This document shows positions 44,327 through 55,000 of a stretch of 61,285 nt of DNA, in pieces. Made by a program: the position numbers and the translations under genes. Source of the DNA: Fredinandcohnia aciditolerans (GTDB lineage: Bacteria; Bacillota; Bacilli; Bacillales; Bacillaceae_L); assembly GCA_003640645.1 (NCBI GenBank), contig QGHH01000029.1, positions 1-61,285 of the forward strand, given 5' to 3'. Every line of letters starts with the position of its first letter. Position 1 is the stretch's first letter. Below the pieces are notes generated by a model. It ran no database searches and was not told the DNA's origin. It was given only the letters and a program-made list of their open reading frames with translations.

Positions 44327-45226
44327 TTAGTTCGTTTGTGGCTTGAGTAATTGCTCCTCAAGTAATTTTTCTTCCTCACGTTCCTTACGAACCCATTCAA
44401 AGAATACTTTCCCTAGTAAAATCGCATAAACAAATTCTTGAATAATTTTCATAACAACCCCGCCAGTACGTTGATCTTCAAGTGGAGGCATGAAATTAAA
44501 CATCTCTGGCCCAGTAAGATTAAGACTTGCTAGCATTGAGGCTGGTACACAAAGCTCTAGAGCAGTTACCCATGACCCAAGCTCGGTATATGTTGAATAC
44601 ATAGCTACATCTGAAAAAATAATAAGTGCACATGCAGGTGTTAATAACATACCGTCAGCAAAAATATAACCAACTTTTTTAAGTCCACTCAACGTGTTCC
44701 ATTCTTCTAATTTATTAACTAAAGGCCACCACATAAAGAAAGCAGCAATAAAAATAAATGTCGTTGTTGCAGCATGAATGAACACATTTGTCTTTACAAA
44801 GTCAAAAATGAGTGGGATATGATATAAGGAAAATGAACCGTTAAAGACAACTAAAGCAATTAATGGCTTAGTGAAAAATGTAAAAATTGGCTTTATTAGT
44901 TTGAAGTTTATAAAGGTTCTCCATAACCAATTTGGCACTCCCAAAATAAAAAATGTCGGTACAATTAAATATAGTGTAGCCATTTGCGTCATATGAGCAG
45001 TCATAGTCATATGACCTAGTAAATCAATCGGACTTCCTTTACAAAAATAAAGCAGTGCAATTCCGATCACAAATAAAATCTTTGTTTTTATTGAAGTAGG
45101 TTCAGAATGAGCAAAACGATGTCTCCATGGACCAACAATCATAAAATATAGAATCGTAATGACGATAAGCGATACTAAAAAATAGGGACTCCATAATGCC
45201 CGAAAACCAAAGATATCGATAGACAT
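44327..45226 (-). CDS. ctaG: Cytochrome c oxidase assembly factor CtaG (caa3 type)
   Basis: A 299-aa integral membrane protein with about seven helices, of the caa3_CtaG family, needed to form active caa3 oxidase in B. subtilis. Recognisable parts are MSIDIFGFRALWSPYFL, HMTMTAHMTQMATLYLIVPTFFILG and PLEDQRTGGVVMK, including the His-rich second part. The start at 45226 follows GAGGTGA. A terminator separates it from ctaF, so it is either read through or independently expressed. Confidence 0.92.
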   Translation of the reverse strand: MSIDIFGFRALWSPYFLVSLIVITILYFMIVGPWRHRFAHSEPTSIKTKILFVIGIALLYFCKGSPIDLLGHMTMTAHMTQMATLYLIVPTFFILGVPNWLWRTFINFKLIKPIFTFFTKPLIALVVFNGSFSLYHIPLIFDFVKTNVFIHAATTTFIFIAAFFMWWPLVNKLEEWNTLSGLKKVGYIFADGMLLTPACALIIFSDVAMYSTYTELGSWVTALELCVPASMLASLNLTGPEMFNFMPPLEDQRTGGVVMKIIQEFVYAILLGKVFFEWVRKEREEEKLLEEQLLKPQTN

Positions 45227-45331
45227 CTCTATCTCACCTCTCTTAATAATATAAACAATGTACACATACTATTAATTATACCTTTAGGGAAATAGTCATG
45301 CAAACAAACCATTTATGAACTTTTAGTGTCT

Positions 45332-45363
45332 AAAAAAAGAAAGCCGGCATTATACCGACTTTC
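45332..45363 (-). terminator. Terminator between ctaF and ctaG
   Basis: GAAAGtCGG / CCGGCTTTC stem with a TATAAT loop and seven Ts on the minus strand, 9 bp past the ctaF stop. It may set the ratio of structural to assembly genes. Confidence 0.8.
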
Positions 45364-45371
45364 TCCTACTC

Positions 45372-45698
45372 TTACCACCAAATAATTGTTGTGAAGCAAA
45401 GAACAGTTACAGCAGCGATTAATATTCCTGAGAAGAGGAACATTTTTGGTGCTTCATGTCCTTTATGATTCATATGCATGAAATAATACAATTGTAAAAT
45501 AACCTGAATCACTGCTAGAAGTAAAATAAATGGTACGACGAACCAAGGTGAAAATTGTTCAGACCCAACTGCTATAAATGCAATGATAGTAAGGAAAATC
45601 ATGAGAGCAAAAGAAATAACATGCTGCTTCATTTCTTCCGCACTTTTTCTTCTGCGATAGGCTAAATCAACATTTGTGTTATTAGTATTATTTGCCAT
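45372..45698 (-). CDS. ctaF: Cytochrome c oxidase subunit IV
   Basis: A 108-aa subunit with three transmembrane helices (about 28-46, 54-72, 85-107). The family sequence LQLYYFMHMNHKGHE is present between helices. It belongs to the caa3 oxidase with CtaC, D and E, and follows ctaE by 4 bp. Confidence 0.95.
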   Translation of the reverse strand: MANNTNNTNVDLAYRRRKSAEEMKQHVISFALMIFLTIIAFIAVGSEQFSPWFVVPFILLLAVIQVILQLYYFMHMNHKGHEAPKMFLFSGILIAAVTVLCFTTIIWW

Positions 45699-45702
45699 GT
45701 GT

Positions 45703-46323
45703 TTATCCCACCATTCCCATTAAATATACAACAGTAAAGATGAACACCCATACTACGTCTATAAAGTGCCAGTAAAGGCTGAAGACATAAAACTTAGGTG
45801 CATTGTATAGATCTAATCCACGGTTAGCATTTCTAATCATGATTGTTAGAGCCCAACATAATCCAAATAGTACGTGAGCACCGTGAGTTCCAACAAGTAA
45901 ATAAAATGCAGAACCAAATGCACTGCCCGTGATTGTATGACCTAAATGTACATAATGTTTAAACTCATAGATTTCTAATCCAAGGAAAGCTGCACCTAGA
46001 AGTACAGTTAGACCTAACCAAAGTTGCATTTTCTTAAAATTAAAGTTCTTCATATGGTACATAGCGTACACACTAGTTAATGAACTTGTTAAAAGGATCA
46101 TTGTCATTGTAAAAGCAAGTGGTATCTCAAACAAATCTTGTGATGATGGTCCTGTACCATTACTTTTGTTTAGTGCTAAATAAGTTGCAAATAGGGATGC
46201 GAATAAAACTGTTTCTCCTCCAAGGAAGAGCCAGAAACCGATAAACTTATTTTTACCTTCAAGGGTCGCTTTTTCAGGCTCTGCAGGGAAAGTTTCAGCT
46301 GTTAATTTTTCTTCTGCATGCAT
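45703..46323 (-). CDS. ctaE: Cytochrome c oxidase subunit III
   Basis: A 206-aa subunit with five helices, the short bacterial form. KNKFIGFWLFLGGETVLFASLF and GSAFYLLVGTHGAHVLFGLCW carry the conserved acidic and histidine residues; YWHFIDVVWVFIFTVVYL closes it. Its ATG overlaps the ctaD stop (ATAATG arrangement), so the two are coupled. Confidence 0.97.
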   Translation of the reverse strand: MHAEEKLTAETFPAEPEKATLEGKNKFIGFWLFLGGETVLFASLFATYLALNKSNGTGPSSQDLFEIPLAFTMTMILLTSSLTSVYAMYHMKNFNFKKMQLWLGLTVLLGAAFLGLEIYEFKHYVHLGHTITGSAFGSAFYLLVGTHGAHVLFGLCWALTIMIRNANRGLDLYNAPKFYVFSLYWHFIDVVWVFIFTVVYLMGMVG

Positions 46324-48197
46324 TATGCCTCAACCCCTTTCTTGTCATCATCATCCATTAAATCCGCTTTGTGAATATGGTATCCATGATCATCAATAAT
46401 TGAACGTAGGAACATAGCCCCAAAAGTAATAATTCCACCAATGATCATTACTGGAACGGACCAGCTTGCGCCATCTGGATGGTGTAAGAAACCGAATGCT
46501 GCAATGAATAGTCCTAAAGATATGATGAATGGTAAGATTGAACGATTCGGCATATGAATGTCTCCAAGTGGTTCAGCTGGAGTCATTTCTTTTTTACCTT
46601 GCATTTTTTCTACCCATAAAGGATCTAATCCACGAATTAAAGGTAATTGCTTAAAGTTATATTCTGGTGGTGGTGATGCAATAGCCCACTCAAGTGTACG
46701 GCCATCTCCCCACGCATCTGCTGATGCTTTTTCCCCTTTAATTGATGTGATTACAACATTGTAAAGAAGAACAATTACACCTAATGCCATGAAAATAGCA
46801 CCAATTGAACTGATTAAGTTTCCAAGTTCCCAACCATGGTTTGGTAAGAATGTGAATACACGACGTGGCATACCCATTAAACCAAGGAAATGTTGGATAA
46901 AGAAAGTTAAATGGAAACCAATTAAGAATAACCAGAAAGTTACTTTTCCAAGAGTATCGTTAAGCATTTTACCAAACATTTTTGGCCACCAGTAGTGTGC
47001 CCCTGCAAATACTGCAAGTACAACCCCACCTACGATTACATAGTGGAAGTGAGCAACAACGAAGTAAGAATCATGGTACTGATAGTCTGCTGGTGCAGAT
47101 GCTAACATAACCCCTGTAACACCACCCATGATGAATGACGGAATAAATGCAGCTGCATATAACATAGGTGTTGTGAATTTCAATGAACCGCCCCACATTG
47201 TAAAGAGCCAGTTAAAGATTTTAATACCAGTCGGTACAGCAATTGCCATTGTAGCAACCGCGAAAATTGCGTTCGCAATTGGTCCTAGACCTGTTGTAAA
47301 CATGTGGTGAGCCCACACCATGAATCCTAAGAAACCAATTAATACTGTTGCGAATACCATTGAAGAGTATCCGAATAGTCTTTTTCTTGAGAATGTAGCA
47401 AAAATCTCTGAGAAAATACCAAACGCTGGAAGAATTAAGATATAAACTTCTGGGTGACCGAAGATCCAGAATAAATGCTCCCAAATAATTGTGTTTCCGC
47501 CCATTGATGGAACGAAGAACGCAGTACCAAAGATACGGTCAAACATCATTAATAACAACCCAACAGTTAATGGAGGGAATGCGAATAAAATTAAAGCTGA
47601 TGCAACAAACGTAGTCCATGTAAATAATGGCATACGCATATAAGTCATACCAGGTGCTCTCATAGTGATAATAGTCGCTAAGAAGTTAATACCACCAATT
47701 AAAGTACCAATACCTGAGATTTGAAGACCAAGTACATAGAAATCAATACCATGACCTTCGGAATGTAATGCTAGTGAAGCATATGAAGTCCAACCTGCAT
47801 CAGGTGCGCCCCCCATAAACCAACTTAAGTTTAAGAATACTCCTCCAAAGAAGAATAACCAGAAACCTAAAGCATTAACAAATGGGAATGCAACGTCACG
47901 TGCTCCAATTTGAAGCGGCATGACAGCATTCATAAATCCTAATAATAGCGGCATGGCTGCCAAGAAAATCATTGTTGTACCATGCATTGTAATGATTTCA
48001 TTAAAAAAACCAGCAGTTACAAAATTATTGTCTGGTACAGCAAGTTGAATACGAATAATAAGAGCTTCGATTCCTCCTAATAGGAAGAAGAATCCACCTG
48101 CTATTAAATAAAGCTTAGCAATCTTTTTATGGTCAACGGTTGTTAAATAGTCCCATAAAGTAGCGCCAAACCCTTTTTTCTGAGCTACAGTACTCAC
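46323..48197 (-). CDS. ctaD: Cytochrome c oxidase subunit I
   Basis: The catalytic heme-copper subunit, 624 aa with about 14 helices. The low-spin heme histidine region (NEIITMHGTTMIFLAAMPL), the CuB/cross-linked Tyr motif HPEVYILILPAFG, AHHMFTTGLG, and HFHYVIVGGV with the high-spin heme and CuB ligands are all visible, so it is a type A oxidase. It lies between ctaC and ctaE with gaps under 35 bp. Electrons come from the cytochrome c domain fused to CtaC. Confidence 0.98.
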   Translation of the reverse strand: MSTVAQKKGFGATLWDYLTTVDHKKIAKLYLIAGGFFFLLGGIEALIIRIQLAVPDNNFVTAGFFNEIITMHGTTMIFLAAMPLLLGFMNAVMPLQIGARDVAFPFVNALGFWLFFFGGVFLNLSWFMGGAPDAGWTSYASLALHSEGHGIDFYVLGLQISGIGTLIGGINFLATIITMRAPGMTYMRMPLFTWTTFVASALILFAFPPLTVGLLLMMFDRIFGTAFFVPSMGGNTIIWEHLFWIFGHPEVYILILPAFGIFSEIFATFSRKRLFGYSSMVFATVLIGFLGFMVWAHHMFTTGLGPIANAIFAVATMAIAVPTGIKIFNWLFTMWGGSLKFTTPMLYAAAFIPSFIMGGVTGVMLASAPADYQYHDSYFVVAHFHYVIVGGVVLAVFAGAHYWWPKMFGKMLNDTLGKVTFWLFLIGFHLTFFIQHFLGLMGMPRRVFTFLPNHGWELGNLISSIGAIFMALGVIVLLYNVVITSIKGEKASADAWGDGRTLEWAIASPPPEYNFKQLPLIRGLDPLWVEKMQGKKEMTPAEPLGDIHMPNRSILPFIISLGLFIAAFGFLHHPDGASWSVPVMIIGGIITFGAMFLRSIIDDHGYHIHKADLMDDDDKKGVEA

Positions 48198-48229
48198 AAT
48201 GTGACCTCCTTATTCAATTATTTCTTATC

Positions 48230-49306
48230 TTAATCTTCGACACTAAGGCCCATTAGATATTCAGCTAAAGCATCTAAATCTTGGTCTGATAAGCCTTTAT
48301 TATCATAGGTTCCTGTCATGTTGTTACCCGGCTTAATTGACTCAGGATCCTTCAACCAATTTTTTAAATTTTCTTTGTTGTACTCTAATTTACCAGCAAT
48401 GCTAGAGCGATCACCGAAGTTCGCTAAGCTCGGTGCTGTTGGACGCTTTTCACCTGGATTGATTGCATGACAAGAGATACAGCCGTTTGCACTGAATAAT
48501 TCTTCCCCTGCTTTCGCAACATCATTCGCAGGAACATGTTCTGCATCCTTAGCTACAACCATTTTGTCGATCCACTGATCAAATTCAGCACGTGGAACTG
48601 GTTTTACTTTGAAATCCATTAACGCATGGGAAGGTCCACAGAGTTCAGCGCACTTACCATATAATAAGCCGCCAGCTTCCTCTGTACTCTCAGAGTTAAA
48701 CTCTAGCCAGAATTTGTTTGTGTTATCTGTGTTTGTATCCAGTTTTCCACCTGCAGCAGGAATCCAGAATGAGTGTTTAACATCAGAAGAAATAAGTTCA
48801 AAATATACTTTTTCATCAGTAGGAACAACTAACTCTTGAGCAGTTACAATACCATGGTCTGGGTATTCAAATTCCCACCAATATAGATTAGCAGTTACTT
48901 TAACTACTACTGCGTCCTCGTCTCTTGTTCCCTCTTCCATTGCTTTTACGTCAGCTAATTCAAAAGTAGCAGATACTGTTGGAACTGCTAATACTAAAAG
49001 TAAAAGAATCGGTATAACAGTCCAAATGATCTCTAAAGTGTGATTTCCTTCGACTTGCTTAGGAATCTTGTTTTCATCACCTTTTCTACGTCTGAATTTT
49101 ACTAAGGCGATAACGAAGATAATTGTAACTACTGCAATAACGATGACCATGATCAATGTTGCTAGGATCATTAAATCGTATTGCATTTTCGCAACTTCCC
49201 CTGCTGGGGAAAGTGCAGAAACGAATGGTTCCCCACACCCTGCTAACAGCAGCGCCATGAAACTAAACAGTGTGAACAAGCGCACTTTTGGTAGCCATTT
49301 TTTCAT
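48230..49306 (-). CDS. ctaC: Cytochrome c oxidase subunit II with fused cytochrome c (caa3)
   Basis: A 358-aa lipoprotein: signal with lipobox LLAGCGEP, two transmembrane helices (about 45-68, 88-110), a cupredoxin domain with the CuA ligands GKCAELCGPSHALMDF, and a C-terminal cytochrome c domain with CISCH heme attachment and the methionine in NNMTGTYD. The fused cytochrome makes this a caa3 oxidase that needs no separate soluble cytochrome c. It follows ctaB by 110 bp. Confidence 0.97.
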   Translation of the reverse strand: MKKWLPKVRLFTLFSFMALLLAGCGEPFVSALSPAGEVAKMQYDLMILATLIMVIVIAVVTIIFVIALVKFRRRKGDENKIPKQVEGNHTLEIIWTVIPILLLLVLAVPTVSATFELADVKAMEEGTRDEDAVVVKVTANLYWWEFEYPDHGIVTAQELVVPTDEKVYFELISSDVKHSFWIPAAGGKLDTNTDNTNKFWLEFNSESTEEAGGLLYGKCAELCGPSHALMDFKVKPVPRAEFDQWIDKMVVAKDAEHVPANDVAKAGEELFSANGCISCHAINPGEKRPTAPSLANFGDRSSIAGKLEYNKENLKNWLKDPESIKPGNNMTGTYDNKGLSDQDLDALAEYLMGLSVED

Positions 49307-49415
49307 AGCTTAATCAAACCCCTCTTTCAATAATATTTTGCTACTATCTTTATTGATAAAGATATTAAATCCTTCTACTTGAATATAGAAGAATTATTTA
49401 TATTTTGAAACCCAC

Positions 49416-50357
49416 TTACACTAATGTAACGATTATCATTGTTACGAACATAATCGTTAAGTAGTTAAGTGAGTAAACAAACATCTGTTTTGCCCATTTG
49501 ATATCATCTTTCTTTTTAAAACCACTAATACCGAGGACTAACCACCCGATATTTAGGAGAGTTGCAATTGTTACAAATAGGCCTCCTAAAGAAAACATAT
49601 AAAATGGAAGTGGGATTAAGCAAAGAACCCAAATCATGATTTGTCTCTTTGTCATTGCAAACCCATGAACAACCGGCAACATCGGAACTCCCGCAGAGCG
49701 GTATTCTTCAACTCGTCTCATAGCAAGTGCTAAAAAGTGCGGCGGTTGCCAGATAAACATAATAAAAAACAAGAGCCACGCTAGAACGTGTAATTCTGGA
49801 TCAATCGCTGCCCACCCAATAAGAGGAGGTACAGCCCCAGATATACTTCCGATTACGGTATTAATCGTATATCTACGTTTTGACCACATTGTATATAAAA
49901 CGATATAAGAGAAAACCCCAATTAATCCAATCACTGCAGCAGTAACTGTAGTGAGAAGTAGAAAACCGGTTCCTAATAGTATGAGTATTAATCCCAATAC
50001 TAAAACATGTTTAGGATTAATTCTACCGGTTACAGTTGGACGTACTTTTGTACGTTCCATTACATGGTCAATATCTCGATCATAATAATTATTCACCGCA
50101 CAGGAACCAGCTATAACTAACGCAGAACCAAGTAATGCATATATAACGATATCGATTTCCTGCAAAAAGCTTTGACCCGTAAAGAACAAAGCAAGCCATA
50201 CACCCGTAAAGGCGGTTATTAGATTGGAATTTACAATCCCAATTTTTATGATTGCTAGGAAATCCTTAAAGGCAGTGGTTCGATATTCCTGATCACGATT
50301 TTTTTCATTCTGTATCTTTTCATCTGCACTAAGTACAGACCTTGTCGTCGTCATCAT
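49416..50357 (-). CDS. ctaB: Protoheme IX farnesyltransferase (heme O synthase)
   Basis: A UbiA-family prenyltransferase with about nine helices that adds farnesyl to protoheme to make heme O. Both Asp-rich motifs appear: [15 protein letters not shown] and (in the second half) [15 protein letters not shown]. The 313-aa length is usual; AGGAGG precedes the ATG. It works with CtaA, encoded divergently, to make the heme A used by CtaD. Confidence 0.96.
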   Translation of the reverse strand: MMTTTRSVLSADEKIQNEKNRDQEYRTTAFKDFLAIIKIGIVNSNLITAFTGVWLALFFTGQSFLQEIDIVIYALLGSALVIAGSCAVNNYYDRDIDHVMERTKVRPTVTGRINPKHVLVLGLILILLGTGFLLLTTVTAAVIGLIGVFSYIVLYTMWSKRRYTINTVIGSISGAVPPLIGWAAIDPELHVLAWLLFFIMFIWQPPHFLALAMRRVEEYRSAGVPMLPVVHGFAMTKRQIMIWVLCLIPLPFYMFSLGGLFVTIATLLNIGWLVLGISGFKKKDDIKWAKQMFVYSLNYLTIMFVTMIIVTLV

Positions 50358-50624
50358 GAAGCCTCCTTATTTTAATAACGATACTTTCAAACATTGCATA
50401 CAGCAATCTTATCAGCCTCATTCTTTTCAATTAATGAACGTGATACCATCATTCTGCACTATCTTCAATCTTAAAAAACGCAATAATAAAAATAAAGCGT
50501 TTTCGAGATGTGAGGTATGTATAAAAAGTACAAGTTTTATGTTATCCAGTTTATTATGTTGTAGATATTATAAATTATATTAAAAAATACCCTTTCTGTA
50601 TATTAAATCACATTTTTTAGTTTT

Positions 50625-50666
50625 TTTGTGAACATTTAGTTAATAATTTATGACTTTTTTGTGACC
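50625..50666 (+). promoter_or_regulatory. ResD-like motifs in the ctaB-ctaA intergenic region
   Basis: TTTGTGAAC (50625-50633) and TTTGTGACC (50658-50666) are direct repeats 33 bp apart, three helical turns, within the 660-bp ctaB-ctaA interval that has no gene. The B. subtilis ResD consensus is TTTGTGAAT, and ResD activates ctaA and ctaB there. The rest of the interval is AT-rich with no clear ORF. Confidence 0.55.
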
Positions 50667-50693
50667 TTTAAATGACCGCAAAACCGCTATTTA

Positions 50694-50722
50694 AACACTA
50701 TTATCACTATATTAATAGTGTT
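50694..50722. repeat. Inverted repeat in the ctaB-ctaA interval
   Basis: AACACTATTA and TAATAGTGTT, ten bases each with a 9-nt loop that contains a partial repeat (CACTAT). No T run follows in either direction. It may be an operator; a TAATAGTGTT copy (single arm) recurs near 50879. Confidence 0.4.
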
Positions 50723-51016
50723 AATCCCTTGTTTTTAGGTGCTTGTCGAAATGTAAAACAATTCCCCTATCTATTTCTAGCAAACTCCTTCATAATTTTC
50801 AACCTTTTTTACTACAATAATAAATTTTTTTCAATTTCATGCGGGTTGTAAACAAATCGTAAATTGTGTAATATCGATAATAGTGTTCCTTTGAAATTTA
50901 TCTATTCTTTGGGTATGATATATATCGTAAAATATAGGTAGAATTTAGGGATATCTGCAAAGTAAAGTTAAATACTAGACAATGTTATAGTTTTATAAAA
51001 GTAAGAAGGTGATTTT

Positions 51017-51994
51017 TTGAGCCGTTCATTAAAATGGTTATCGGTTTTAACAACGATCGGTATGCTATTTGTGTTAATCGGTGGTGCTCTTGTAACGAAA
51101 ACAGAGTCAGGAGCTGGTTGTGGAGATTCATGGCCATTATGTCATGGACAGTTAATCCCTGAAGAAATAACATTTGAATTAGTCATTGAACTAAGTCATA
51201 GGGTTGTTTCTGGAGTAGTAGGGATATTAGTATTAGCTCTATCTATTTGGTCTTGGAAAGCAATCGGTCATATCAGAGAAACGAAATTTTTAGCATTTAT
51301 ATCTTTCTTTTTCTTAGTTTTACAAGGACTGATTGGTGCTGCAGCAGTTATGTGGGGGCAATCTGATATCGTACTGGCCCTTCATTTCGGGATTTCGCTT
51401 ATTTCCTTTGCTTCTGTACTATTATTGACGTTACTTATTTTCGAGATTGATAAAAAGTTTGATGCCGACTCACTTGTGATTGACAAAAAACTACAAACTC
51501 AATTTTACGCCATAACAATCTACAGTTTAGTTGTTGTATATACCGGTGCACTCGTGAGGCATATTGGCGCTTCTCTTGCTTGTCCCGATTGGCCTGTGTG
51601 TACTTACAACAATATCGGCCTCCCCACTCAAATTCATGAATGGGTTCAAATGGGGCACCGGACATTAGCTGGTGTATTATTTATTTGGGTATTGTACCTT
51701 TTTATCCGCATTTACAAGCACTATAAGCACGAAAAAGTTCTCTATCGCGGCTGGATGATTGCTCTTGGTTTAGTTTCTATTCAAGTTGCTTCAGGGGCAG
51801 TCATTATATTTTCCAGACTAAATCTATTTATTTCTCTAGCTCACGCTTTATTTATTGCTTGTTTATTTGGAGTATTTAGCTACTTTATTCTATTATCTTC
51901 AAGAAGCAAGAAAAATGAGATGGCATTAAGATTAGAGGCTGAGAAAGCAAATGAAGAGTCTATAAATGCAAATCAAACAATTACAGTGCAATAA
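51017..51994 (+). CDS. ctaA: Heme A synthase CtaA
   Basis: An eight-helix membrane enzyme that oxidises the heme O methyl group to make heme A. Conserved features are [23 protein letters not shown] (here in part [13 protein letters not shown] with the Cys pair), [15 protein letters not shown], the second Cys pair in LACPDWPVC, and GHRTLAGV. At 325 aa it is slightly longer than B. subtilis because of a charged C-terminal tail. The start is TTG with AAGGTGA upstream. Confidence 0.96.
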   Translation: MSRSLKWLSVLTTIGMLFVLIGGALVTKTESGAGCGDSWPLCHGQLIPEEITFELVIELSHRVVSGVVGILVLALSIWSWKAIGHIRETKFLAFISFFFLVLQGLIGAAAVMWGQSDIVLALHFGISLISFASVLLLTLLIFEIDKKFDADSLVIDKKLQTQFYAITIYSLVVVYTGALVRHIGASLACPDWPVCTYNNIGLPTQIHEWVQMGHRTLAGVLFIWVLYLFIRIYKHYKHEKVLYRGWMIALGLVSIQVASGAVIIFSRLNLFISLAHALFIACLFGVFSYFILLSSRSKKNEMALRLEAEKANEESINANQTITVQ

Positions 51995-51997
51995 GTC

Positions 51998-52030
51998 AAA
52001 AAATCCGAGGATGCTCTCCTCGGATTTTTT
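51998..52030 (+). terminator. Terminator downstream of ctaA
   Basis: AAATCCGAGGA / TCCTCGGATTT with a 5-nt loop and six Ts on the plus strand. Confidence 0.9.
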
Positions 52031-52035
52031 ATATA

Positions 52036-52066
52036 CTAAAGCCCCAAATTTAACTTTGGGGCTTTC
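52036..52066 (-). terminator. Terminator downstream of pycA
   Basis: AAAGCCCCAAA / TTTGGGGCTTT stem, 6-nt loop, 5 bp after the pycA stop codon. The minus-strand tail TTTAGTATAT is moderate. Confidence 0.75.
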
Positions 52067-52071
52067 TTTGG

Positions 52072-55000
52072 TTATTTTGTAAGTTCAAGTAAGAGATCGC
52101 CTGTTTGAATAGCTTCACCGTTTGCAACGTGAAGATCCTTCACTATTCCAGTGTAAGGTGCTTGTACAGTAGTTTCCATCTTCATGGCTTCTGTAATCAT
52201 GAGATGGTCCCCTTTATTCACCTTGTCACCTTTTTCTACTAATACTTTTATCACGGTACCTGGCATTGTTGCGCCAATATGGTTTTCATTATCGCGATCA
52301 GCTTTTAGCTTCGCAACAACCGTTGATTTAATATTTGTATCTTTAACGATTACTTCACGTGGCTGACCATTTAATTCAAAATAGATAACCCTCGTACCAT
52401 CAGGTTGAGCTTGACCTAATGAAACAAGCTTAACAATTAATGTCTTACCTTGTTCAATCTCTACTTCAATTTCTTCTCCAAGTCTCATTCCATAAAAGAA
52501 AGTAGGTGTATCTAACATTGAAATATCGCCAAATTGCTCAAACATTTTTTGATAATCCATAAATACCTTTGGATACAATGCGTAAGAGATCATCTCTTTA
52601 TTCGTTACATCGCGGTGTAAGCTATGTGTTAAAGTATCTTTTATCTCGCTAAAATTAACAGGCTCTAGTAATTCTCCAGGGCGAACTGTAATTGGTTCGC
52701 GTCCTTTAAGGATAATTCGTTGAAGTTCCTTAGGGAAACCACCATGAGGTTGTCCTAAAAATCCTTCAAAGAGTTCAACTACTGAATCAGGGAAATCTAG
52801 TGTTTCTCCTCTTTCATAAATATCATCTTCAGTGAGATTGTTTTGAACCATGTATAGCGCCATATCTCCAACTACTTTTGAAGAAGGGGTTACTTTAACA
52901 ATATCTCCAAACATATCATTTACACGACGATACATTTCTTTAACCTCTTCCCATCTTGTACCGAGGCCAACTCCCTTAGCTTGTTGTTGAAGGTTACTAT
53001 ACTGTCCACCTGGCATTTCATGCTGATAGATTTCAGTATGTGGCGATGTCATCCCACTTTCGAAATCTTGATAATATTTACGAACCCCCTCCCAATAACG
53101 TGCAATCTCTTCATAGTCTGTTACAGAAAGTTCAGGTTTTCTTTCTGTACCTTCTAATGCATATAATAATGAGTTTGCACTTGGTTGAGACGTAAGGCCA
53201 GCCATTGAACTCACTGCTACGTCAACAATATCGACACCAGCCTCAATTGCTTTTGCATACGTAAATAGTCCATTCCCACTCGTATCATGTGTGTGTAAAT
53301 GAATAGGAATTGAAACTGTTTCCTTCAATGCAGAGATTAAAGCATAAGCCGCTTGTGGCTTAAGTAATCCTGCCATATCCTTAATTCCAAGCATATGTGC
53401 ACCTGATTGCTCAAGCTCCCTTGCTAATTCTTTGTAATATTGTAAATCATATTTTGAACGTGTTGGATCTGTTATGTCACCTGTATAACAAATCGCAGCT
53501 TCTGCAATTTTTCCATTGTTACGAACCGAATCGATAGCAAGTGTCATACCCTTAACCCAGTTCAAGCTGTCAAATATACGGAATACATCAATTCCAGATT
53601 CTGCTGACTCTTTTACGAATTCACGAATTAGATTATCTGGGTAATTTTTGTAACCAACCGCATTTGATGCACGAAGCAACATTTGGAATAAAATATTTGG
53701 TGCTTGTTTGCGTAATGTAGCAAGTCGGTCCCATGGTTCTTCATTTAAGAAACGGTATGCCACATCAAAGGTTGCTCCACCCCACATCTCAAGAGAGAAT
53801 AATTCTGGTAATAATCTTGCAGTTGGATCTGCAATATGCTTAATATCATTTGTCCTAAATCTAGTTGCTAGTAATGATTGGTGAGCATCACGGAATGTTG
53901 TATCAGTGAAAAGAACTTGTTTTTGTTCTTTTACCCAATTCACTACGCCTTCAGGACCATGTTGATCTAGAATTTGTTTGGTTCCTGAAGGTACTGGTTC
54001 GTTATGTTTTACTTTTGGTAAAAACGGCTTATCAAACACTGGCTTTCTTTTCTTTTCGACACCAGGGAAACCGTTGACAGTTACATTTCCGATATAGGAA
54101 AGCATTTTTGTACCACGATCCTTTGGTTTAGGGAAAATGAATAGCTCAGGTGATGAATCAATAAAGGATGTATCGTATTCTCCGGATAGGAATTTTTCAT
54201 GTTTAACAACGTTCTCTAAGAACGGGATATTTGTTTTAATTCCACGGATTCTGAATTCCTTCAAGTTTCTGACCATTTTGGATGCAGCTTGTTCAAAAGT
54301 TAAGGCCTGAGTAGATAACTTAACTAATAAAGAATCATAATATGGTGTGATAACTGCACCTTGGAATCCATTTCCTGCATCAAGACGAACACCAAATCCG
54401 CCACCACTTCGATAAGCACTAATTTTACCTGTGTCAGGCATAAAGTTATTTAATGGGTCTTCTGTTGTAACACGGGATTGAATTGCATACCCATGTGTTT
54501 TGATATCTTCTTGTGCTGGAATGCCAATCGCATTACTGTGTATCGAATGACCTTCAGCAACTTGTATTTGTGTTTGTACAATATCAATACCTGTAATCAT
54601 TTCTGTAATTGTATGCTCAACCTGGACGCGTGGGTTTACTTCAATAAAGTAAAACTCATCATTCGCAACTAAGAATTCCACAGTTCCAGCATTCAAATAC
54701 TGTACATTTTTCATTAATTTAACAGCAGCTTCACAAATATCTTGGCGTAATTTCTCTGTTAAAGATACACTTGGCGCAACTTCAACAACTTTTTGGTGGC
54801 GTCGTTGAACAGAGCAATCGCGTTCATATAGATGAACAATATTACCTTGACTGTCACCGATAATTTGAACTTCAATGTGTTTTGGATTTTCAATAAGCTT
54901 TTCGATATAGACTTCATCATTACCAAATGCAGCCTTAGCTTCTGATTTAGCACGTTCGTATGACTCTTTTAATCCCGCCTTGCTACGGACAATCCGCATT

